Shown: positions 55,864-64,000 of the stretch, in pieces | Numbering within the stretch: the stretch's first letter is position 1 | Layout of the letters: each line of letters begins with the position of its first letter | Source: Lysobacter terrestris | Lineage (GTDB): Bacteria; Pseudomonadota; Gammaproteobacteria; Xanthomonadales; Xanthomonadaceae | NCBI RefSeq assembly: GCF_014489475.1 | Contig: NZ_CP060820.1 | Coordinates: 2,620,001-2,684,000 of the forward strand | Reading direction: 5' to 3' | Length of the DNA stretch: 64,000 nucleotides | Notes under the pieces: generated by a model | Seen by the model: the letters and a program-made list of their open reading frames with translations, nothing else | What the model was told of the DNA's origin: nothing | Database searches by the model: none | Program-made: the position numbers and the translations under genes

Positions 55864-56661
55864 TCAGGCGCCCTTGAACTCCGGCTTGCGCCGTTCCAGG
55901 AACGCCGACGTGCCTTCGCGCATGTCCTGCGTCGAGAACACCAGGCCGAACTGCGCCGATTCGAATTCGAGGCCTTCCTCGATGCCGCATTCGCCGCCGA
56001 TGTTGATGCAGTCGATCATGCCGCGCAGCGCAAGCGGTGCCGCGGTGGCGAACTGCTCGGCCAGCTTCATGGTTTCGGCTTCCAGTTCCGCCGCCGGCAC
56101 CACGCGGTTGACGATGCCCAGCTGCGCTGCGCGCGCGGCGTCGATGGGCGCGCCGGTGAGGCACAGTTCCAGCGTCGCGGCGCGCCCGGCCAGGCGCAGC
56201 AGGCGTTGCGTGCCGCCGAAGCCGGGGATGAGGCCCAGGTTGATTTCCGGCTGGCCGACCTTCGCGGTATCGGCGGCGATGCGCAGGTGGCAGCACATCG
56301 CCAGCTCCAGGCCGCCGCCGAGGGCGAAGCCGTTGACCATGGCGATAACCGGCTTGGGCATGCGCTCCACGCGCCGCATCATGCGGGTGCCGCGCAGCGA
56401 GAAGTCGCGTCCCTGCACGGGCGTGAGCGAGTTCATCTCGGCGATGTCCGCGCCGGCCACGAAGGCCTTGGGGCCGGTGCCGGTCAGCACGACCACGCGC
56501 ACGGCCGGATCGTCCGCGGCGGCATCGAACGCCGTGTGAAGGGCATCGAGCGTGGCGGCGTTGAGCGCGTTCAGCTTGTCGGGGCGGTTGACCGCGATGA
56601 CGCGGATCGCGCCCCGGTCGGTGACGCTGATGGGGGCGGCGGAAGGGGTGGTTTCGGTCAT
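55864..56661 (-). CDS. enoyl-CoA hydratase/isomerase family protein
   Basis: Crotonase-fold hydratase, probably in beta-oxidation. 265 residues from the ATG at 56661; an ATG at 56679 adds six residues. CoA/oxyanion motif AFVAGADIAEMN and VNGFALGGGLELAMCC, followed by GQPEINLGLIPGFGGTQRL. Both catalytic Glu residues of true hydratases are present (in GGGLELAM and QPEINLGL). Confidence 0.92.
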   Translation of the reverse strand: MTETTPSAAPISVTDRGAIRVIAVNRPDKLNALNAATLDALHTAFDAAADDPAVRVVVLTGTGPKAFVAGADIAEMNSLTPVQGRDFSLRGTRMMRRVERMPKPVIAMVNGFALGGGLELAMCCHLRIAADTAKVGQPEINLGLIPGFGGTQRLLRLAGRAATLELCLTGAPIDAARAAQLGIVNRVVPAAELEAETMKLAEQFATAAPLALRGMIDCINIGGECGIEEGLEFESAQFGLVFSTQDMREGTSAFLERRKPEFKGA

Positions 56662-56813
56662 GGCGTATGGCTTTTTCATGCCTGCGCGGAACTCCGCGCG
56701 GGCCTCGGGGTCATAGGGGAGGCGTCAGTGGCGGTTAAGCCCTGCCGCCGTTATCCTAGCGCGCCCTCGAGGTCAACCGGTCGGGTTATCAGAAAGGGCA
56801 TGTCAGTTTGCCG

Positions 56814-56837
56814 GGCGGCGCAGGCCGCCTTCTTTTC
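56814..56837 (+). terminator. hairpin with T-rich tail inside the leader of the FKBP-like gene
   Basis: GGCGGC-GCAG-GCCGCC followed by TTCTTTTC, 19 nt before the ATG. No plus-strand gene lies upstream to terminate, so it may be an attenuator. A 13-codon ORF (MSVCRAAQAAFFS, 56800-56841) with AAAGG upstream runs through it, ending in TAATGAGG near the gene's ribosome-binding site. Confidence 0.4.
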
Positions 56838-56855
56838 ATAATGAGGTTTCAACGA

Positions 56856-57557
56856 ATGAAGTTGCGTCTGATTGCTGCCGCCGTAGCGGCTCTGCTCCTC
56901 GCCGGCAATGCTGTCGCGCAGGATACTTCGACCGAGAAAGGGAAGCTGAGCTACGCGCTGGGTTATGACCATGGCGTCAAGCTGGCCGAACTGATCGCAA
57001 CGGGCGAACAGCTGGATTCGGTGGCCGTCGCCAAGGGCGTCCAGGATGCGATGGCCAAGAAGCCGACCGCGATTCCCGAAGACCAGTTGCGCCCCGCCTT
57101 TGAGAATTTCCAGAAGCGCCAGGTCGCGCGCATGCAGAAGGCCAAGGCCGACTGGGACAAGGCCGCCGCAACCAACAAGACCAAGAGCGACAGCTTCGTT
57201 GCCGCAAACAAGGCCAAGTCGGGCGTCAAGTCGCTGCCGAGCGGCGTTCAGTACCGCGTGATGGAGACCGGCAACGGCGCCAAGCCGACTATGGCCAGCA
57301 CCGTGCAGCTGGAAGTTTCCGGTCCTTTTGCGTTCGGTGAGCGCCCGAATCCGCTGCCTGCTGCGGGCCAGGTCCCGGGCATCAAGCTCAGCGAGATCGA
57401 AGTCGCTGCCATGCGCGAAGTGCTGATGCAGATGCCGGCCGGTTCCAAGTGGGAAGTCACGCTGCCGGCCGACAAGTACATGGGCAATAACCCGGCCAGC
57501 CGCTTCCCGCCGAACGTGGCGGTGCAGTTCGAGATCAAGCTGGTCAGCGTCAAGTAA
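56856..57557 (+). CDS. FKBP-type peptidyl-prolyl isomerase-like protein (Mip/FkpA type), degenerate C-terminal domain
   Basis: 233 residues with a signal peptide (LIAAAVAALLLAGNAVAQ). The N-terminal dimerisation domain is FKBP_N: KLSYALGYDHGVKLAELI and AFENFQKRQVARMQKAKA. The C-terminal region aligns with FKBP (SGVQYRVMETGNGAKPT; LMQMPAGSKWEVTLPADKY; FPPNVAVQFEIKLVSVK). It lacks the usual central HYEG..DG..FDSS segment and the active-site Trp, so it may act as a chaperone rather than an isomerase. GAGG lies nine bases before the ATG. Confidence 0.85.
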   Translation: MKLRLIAAAVAALLLAGNAVAQDTSTEKGKLSYALGYDHGVKLAELIATGEQLDSVAVAKGVQDAMAKKPTAIPEDQLRPAFENFQKRQVARMQKAKADWDKAAATNKTKSDSFVAANKAKSGVKSLPSGVQYRVMETGNGAKPTMASTVQLEVSGPFAFGERPNPLPAAGQVPGIKLSEIEVAAMREVLMQMPAGSKWEVTLPADKYMGNNPASRFPPNVAVQFEIKLVSVK

Positions 57558-57592
57558 GCACGAAGACCGGTTTTACTAGCTCGCTTCACACA

Positions 57593-57625
57593 TTGCGCCG
57601 GCCCCGTGCCGGCGCAATGCGTTTC
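57593..57625 (+). terminator. terminator after the FKBP-like gene
   Basis: 10-bp perfect stem TTGCGCCGGC with its complement, 5-nt loop, then TGCGTTTC. Weak T-run. 35 nt past the stop. Confidence 0.55.
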
Positions 57626-57657
57626 ATCACCCGCAAAACCTCCGTAAACTCGCGGCA

Positions 57658-57843
57658 ATGACCACTTACTTCCGCGCCGTGCTCAGCCCCTGTGTCGGCG
57701 TTTGTTCCCTCGGCGACGACGGCCTGTGCGACGGTTGCCACCGCACCACCGCCGAGATCGCGCGCTGGTCGCAGATGAACGACGACGAGCGCCTGCAACT
57801 CATGGAAGCGGTGTTGCCCGAACGCGAGTCGCGGCGCGGGTGA
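57658..57843 (+). CDS. DUF1289 family protein
   Basis: 61 residues. SPCVGVCSLGDDGLCDGCHR and TTAEIARWSQMNDDERLQLM match DUF1289, a small Cys-rich domain (four Cys in C-x3-C and C-x2-C) of unknown function. It overlaps the next gene as GTGA and so is coupled to the NUDIX hydrolase. Confidence 0.9.
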   Translation: MTTYFRAVLSPCVGVCSLGDDGLCDGCHRTTAEIARWSQMNDDERLQLMEAVLPERESRRG

Positions 57844-58490
57844 GCGACGCCGTCGCCCCGCTCGCACGCATTGCTGCCGCGCTGCATCCGCTGCGCGATG
57901 CGCCGACCGGCGATGGCTGGAACCACGACGAGATCATCGACCTGCTGCCGGAAGGCCATGTGCTGGTGCCGGCGGCGGTGCTGGTCGGGCTGGTGCCGCG
58001 CGCCGACGGCCTGCAGGTGTTGCTGACCCGTCGCACCGATGTGCTGCGCAACCATGCCGGGCAGGTCAGTTTTCCCGGTGGCCGCGTGGAGCCGGACGAT
58101 GCCGATGCCATTGCCGCGGCGCTGCGCGAGGCATTCGAGGAGGTCGGTATCGCGCCGGCGCAGGTCGCGCCGCTCGGCTACCTCGATGTGTTCACCACCA
58201 TCACAGGGTTTCGCGTCCTGCCCGTGGTGGCGACGATCACCGCCGACTACGTGGCCAATCCGGATCCGAACGAAGTCGCCGACGTGTTCGAAGTGCCGCT
58301 GGCGTTCCTGCTCGATCCCGCCAACCTGGCCAGCCGGGCGCTGGAGCATCGCGGCCGCGTGCGCCAGGTCTGGGAGTTCAGCTACCCCTCGCAACGGATC
58401 TGGGGCGTCACCGCGGCGATCCTGTTGAACCTGCGCGAACGTCTGGTTGCGAGTGGCGGACTCGCCGGCAGCCAGATGCGTCCGGAATAG
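57840..58490 (+). CDS. CoA pyrophosphatase, NUDIX family (NudL-like)
   Basis: 216 residues from GTG 57840. The NUDIX box is GGRVEPDDADAIAAALREAF followed by EEVGI, and the CoA-specific signature LLTRRTDVLRNHAGQVSFPGG precedes it. Such enzymes hydrolyse CoA and its derivatives to phosphopantetheine and 3',5'-ADP. Co-translated with the DUF1289 gene. Confidence 0.93.
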   Translation: MSDAVAPLARIAAALHPLRDAPTGDGWNHDEIIDLLPEGHVLVPAAVLVGLVPRADGLQVLLTRRTDVLRNHAGQVSFPGGRVEPDDADAIAAALREAFEEVGIAPAQVAPLGYLDVFTTITGFRVLPVVATITADYVANPDPNEVADVFEVPLAFLLDPANLASRALEHRGRVRQVWEFSYPSQRIWGVTAAILLNLRERLVASGGLAGSQMRPE

Positions 58491-58568
58491 CACTGCGGAT
58501 TCGTTGCTGAATAGAATCGCCGAAAGCGTCTACCCCGAATCGCCCGATCGAAACTGGAGAACGTGCCC

Positions 58569-59414
58569 ATGGCCTGGACCACGCTGGTGCCCGCCGAAAC
58601 CCTGGCCGTCGCGCTGGAGCGACCGGACCTCGTCATCGTCGATTGCCGGTTCTCCTCGGCCAGTCCCGGCGCCGGCGAGTTCGCCTACGAACACTCGCAC
58701 CTGCCGGGCGCCGTGTATGCCCATCTCGAACGCGACCTGTCCGACATGGGGGCGCGTGGCAACGGCAACGGCCGGCATCCCTGGCCCAGTGCCGAGGCGT
58801 TCACCGCGAAGGTGGGGCAGTGGGGCATCCAGCCGCACCACCAGATCGTCGCCTACGACGACGCCGACGGTGCGATGGCCGCGCGTTTCTGGTTCCTGAT
58901 GCGCGCGTTGGGTCACCCGAAGGTGGCCGTGCTCGACGGCGGCTGGAAGCGCTGGAACGAGCTGCGCCTGCCGGTGAATTCCGATCCGGTGCGGCGCCGC
59001 GCGACGACGTACGCCGCACGCTTCGATGATTCGCTCCTGCTCGATGCCGCGCAGGTGCAGGCGCGGCTCGCGGAGGGCGAATTGCTGGTCGATGCGCGGC
59101 CGGCCGACCGCTTTCGTGGCGAGAACGACTTCATGGATCGCGTGCACGGCCATGTGCCGGGCGCGGTGAACCGTCCCTACGGCGAGAACATGCACGAGGG
59201 CCGCTTCAAATCCCCGGCCCAGCTGGCCGATGCGTTCCGCGCGCTGCTCGACGGCCGGTCGCCGCGACAGGCGATCATGATGTGCGGATCGGGCGTCACC
59301 GCCTGCCACAACCTGCTGGCGCTGGAGCGCGCCGGCATGCCGGGCGCGAGGCTGTACGCCGGTTCGTGGAGCGGGTGGATCGAGGACCCGCAGCGTCCCA
59401 TCGAAACCGGCTGA
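58569..59414 (+). CDS. sseA: 3-mercaptopyruvate / thiosulfate sulfurtransferase (two rhodanese domains)
   Basis: 281 residues from ATG 58569 (GGAG nine bases upstream; the GTG two codons earlier is too close to it). Two rhodanese domains: LVIVDCRFSSASPGAGEFAY and LLVDARPADRFRGEND. The catalytic loop is MCGSGVTACHNLLAL with Cys239; the CGSGVT sequence points to mercaptopyruvate as substrate, whereas thiosulfate-specific enzymes have CRKGVT. Confidence 0.93.
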   Translation: MAWTTLVPAETLAVALERPDLVIVDCRFSSASPGAGEFAYEHSHLPGAVYAHLERDLSDMGARGNGNGRHPWPSAEAFTAKVGQWGIQPHHQIVAYDDADGAMAARFWFLMRALGHPKVAVLDGGWKRWNELRLPVNSDPVRRRATTYAARFDDSLLLDAAQVQARLAEGELLVDARPADRFRGENDFMDRVHGHVPGAVNRPYGENMHEGRFKSPAQLADAFRALLDGRSPRQAIMMCGSGVTACHNLLALERAGMPGARLYAGSWSGWIEDPQRPIETG

Positions 59415-59436
59415 TACGAGACGCTGCTGATCCGGT

Positions 59437-60210
59437 TTACTTGCCCAGTCGCGCGACCAGGGCTTTGAGGCCGGCCTGGGTGTCGGGGTCCGTCCACGCG
59501 TCGATGAAGCGTTCCAGCTGGATGTTCTGCGGCGCGAGCGCGGCCACCAGGTCGGCGCGTGAGATGGCCCGCGTCGTCAGCACCGGCTGGCGCGGCAGCT
59601 TCAGCAGCGAACGCAGCCACGCGACCGAGCGTGCGACCACCTGGTCGGCGGCGACGAGTTCGTCGACCAGGCCGATGGCGAGGGCGCGTTCGGCGTCCAC
59701 CAGGTCGCCGGTGGCGAGCAGGACGCCGGCGCGGTGCTTGCCGACGGCGCGTTCCATCAGTTGCTGGATGCCTGTCGGCGCGACCAGTCCGACCTGGGTC
59801 TCGTTCAAGCCGATCCGGAACGGCCGCGCCGGATCGTCGGCCTTCGCCATCACCCGGTAATCGCAGCACAGAGCGAGCACGCAGCCGCCGGCGGGTGCAT
59901 GCCCGGTGAGCGCCGCGACGACCGGCACCGGGGAATCGGCCAGCGCACGGATGGCATCGAAGAACGCGCCCCAGCCCGCGAGCAACGCCGCGCGGTCGTC
60001 GCCCAGCGAAAGCAGGTAGGGAACGTCCAGCCCCGCGGAGAACACCTTGGCATTGCCGGACAGCACCAGGCCCTTCGCGCCTTGCGCGACGGCGTCGCCG
60101 ATGGCGCCCTGCAGGGCGCGGCACAGGTCCGGGTCCAGCGCATTGACCGGCGCGCGCGCCAGGCGGAGTTCGAGGATGTCGTCGTCGTGACGGATGGTTT
60201 CGATGGCCAT
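59437..60210 (-). CDS. crotonase-family protein (enoyl-CoA isomerase-like)
   Basis: 257 residues. Crotonase fold: VFSAGLDVPYLLSLGDD (oxyanion side) and ALTGHAPAGGCVLALCCDY, then FRIGLNETQVGLVAPTGIQQL. The first catalytic Glu of hydratases is replaced by Val (GGCVLAL versus GGCELAM), so a simple hydratase is unlikely. The pattern recalls dodecenoyl-CoA delta-isomerases, which use one Glu. It is convergent with the sulfurtransferase and divergent to the copper chaperone gene. Confidence 0.85.
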   Translation of the reverse strand: MAIETIRHDDDILELRLARAPVNALDPDLCRALQGAIGDAVAQGAKGLVLSGNAKVFSAGLDVPYLLSLGDDRAALLAGWGAFFDAIRALADSPVPVVAALTGHAPAGGCVLALCCDYRVMAKADDPARPFRIGLNETQVGLVAPTGIQQLMERAVGKHRAGVLLATGDLVDAERALAIGLVDELVAADQVVARSVAWLRSLLKLPRQPVLTTRAISRADLVAALAPQNIQLERFIDAWTDPDTQAGLKALVARLGK

Positions 60211-60249
60211 GGGTGAAGGCGTCCAGGAATCAGTCGTTATCATAGGCGC

Positions 60250-60687
60250 ATGAAACTGCTCCGGGCCGCCGTCTTCGCTTCCTGCCTTGCCTTCGCGTTG
60301 CCTGCGTGCGCGCGTGAATGCGCGCCGCGATTGCAGGATGGATGGATCCGGCTCACGCCTGTGAAGATGCCGATGATGGCCGGCTTCGGCCGCATCGATA
60401 ACCCGTGCCCGGCGCCGGTGACGATCACGGGTGCGAGCAGCCCGTCGTTCGGCGACGTGTCGTTGCACGAAACCCGCGTCGTCGGCGGCGTCAGCCGCAT
60501 GCGCGCGTTGCCGCAGCTGCGCATCGCCCCCGGCGAAGCCGGCGTGCTCAAGCCCGGCGGCATGCACCTGATGCTGATGCAGCCGCGCGTGCCGCTGAAG
60601 GAAGGCAGTCGCGTCGTGGTCGAGTTCGTGCTGGCGGATGGCAGCGTGCTGCGCGGCGAGCTGGAAGTGCGCAAGCCGGCGCCCTGA
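60250..60687 (+). CDS. copper chaperone PCu(A)C family protein
   Basis: 145 residues with a signal peptide (LLRAAVFASCLAFALPACA). The PCuAC motif is seen as Met-rich GFGRIDNPCP..., then LHETRVVGGVSRMRAL and LKPGGMHLMLMQPRVPL, giving the His and Met ligands of a periplasmic Cu(I) carrier that delivers copper to cytochrome oxidase. A copper link also appears in the EGKCG cluster 15 kb away, but the two are not in one operon. Confidence 0.9.
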   Translation: MKLLRAAVFASCLAFALPACARECAPRLQDGWIRLTPVKMPMMAGFGRIDNPCPAPVTITGASSPSFGDVSLHETRVVGGVSRMRALPQLRIAPGEAGVLKPGGMHLMLMQPRVPLKEGSRVVVEFVLADGSVLRGELEVRKPAP

Positions 60688-60700
60688 GGCACCAGCCGGT

Positions 60701-61110
60701 TTACGCCATCGCGGTGCGGACCGCTTCCGGCAGGGGAATGGGCCGGCCGCTGGCGCGATCGATCCAGACCACGACGACATGGCCGTCGCAATACAGCGTG
60801 CTGCCGTCTTCGGACACGATCCGATGGCCGATGGTGACGCTGCTGCTGCCGAGTCGGTCGGTGAACAGTTCGACCACGACGGCCGACGGATATGGAATCG
60901 GCATCCGGTAGTTCAGTTGCACCGCCGCCAGCAGTGGCGCCATCGTCTCGTCCACCCATACGCCGCCCCAGCTGGCGAACCAGCGGATGCGCGCTTCCTC
61001 CAGATAGGTGAGGAAGTTGGAGTTGTTGACGTGGTTGAAGGCGTCCAGGTCGCGCCAGCGCAGCGCGACGGGCATGCGGAACAGCACGGGCTTGTCGGCG
61101 GGGTCGGTGC

Positions 61111-61114
<4 letters not shown>
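60701..61114 (-). CDS. acyl-CoA thioesterase, hot-dog fold (YbgC/4HBT type)
   Basis: 137 residues. [20 protein letters not shown] has the Asp-x-x-x-His-Val-Asn core of the 4-hydroxybenzoyl-CoA thioesterase family. Its start ATG overlaps the uvrA stop (ATGA), so it is co-translated with uvrA. Substrate unknown; Tol-Pal genes, the usual YbgC neighbours, are not here. Confidence 0.9.
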
Positions 61115-63990
<2,876 letters not shown>

Positions 63991-64000
63991 TGATGTGGGG

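Overview
The window is a GC-rich stretch (roughly two-thirds G+C or more by eye) of a Gammaproteobacterium of the Xanthomonadaceae/Lysobacteraceae type, most like Lysobacter or a close relative. The evidence is gene order (dnaE, rnhB, lpxB-lpxA-fabZ-lpxD, bamA, rseP, dxr, cdsA, uppS, frr, pyrH, tsf, rpsB), the short palindromic intergenic repeats typical of xanthomonads, and the protein sequences. I see no rRNA, prophage, insertion sequence, plasmid or CRISPR element. The window is chromosomal and gene-dense, with about 53 protein genes, one tRNA and many repeats and cis-regulatory sites.

Layout. 1-5130: start of dnaE, then a small accessory block (two tandem DUF1232-like paralogs diverging from a membrane-anchored CadC-like regulator with TPRs, plus a small unknown protein) sitting between dnaE and rnhB. 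5139-21083 (minus strand): the envelope and translation superoperon for lipid A, outer-membrane protein assembly, isoprenoid and phospholipid synthesis, ribosome recycling, UMP kinase, EF-Ts and S2, with a CDF metal exporter inserted between pyrH and frr. 21462-27453 (plus): map-glnD-dapD-arsC-like-dapE (nitrogen sensing and lysine/diaminopimelate synthesis). 27561-29912 (minus): a penicillin-acylase family enzyme. 30015-31963 (plus): asparagine synthetase asnB, preceded by what looks like a complete ribosome-mediated attenuator with an Asn-rich leader peptide. 32024-43621: a tandem-GAF/GGDEF/EAL protein, tpm, parC, rnk, tRNA-Leu(CAG), rnr, rlmB, a guanidine-II riboswitch with the guanidinium exporter gdx, and rnt.

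43675-46518 (minus): an ECF sigma factor followed by a BufA/B/C (HvfA/B/C) type cluster: a secreted precursor with nine EGKCG motifs and two EF-hands, its DUF692 multinuclear iron oxygenase and the DUF2063 partner. It is most likely a copper-binding modified-peptide system. 46708-54364 (minus): a complete phosphate module (OprP/OprO-like porin, two PstS proteins, PstC, PstA, PstB, PhoU) with PHO-box-like 11-nt-phased repeats upstream of both pstS genes and possibly the porin; a 21-nt minisatellite lies between the two pstS genes. 54712-63990: nth with a coupled Cys-rich small protein, two crotonases, a degenerate FKBP-type protein, DUF1289-NUDIX, a sulfurtransferase, a PCuAC copper chaperone, a thioesterase and uvrA.

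The most notable items are the asnB attenuator, the EF-hand EGKCG precursor with its MNIO enzyme, the riboswitch whose inter-hairpin linker is complementary to the gdx ribosome-binding site, and the minisatellite. Functional calls rest on reading of protein motifs and gene order; no database search was run.
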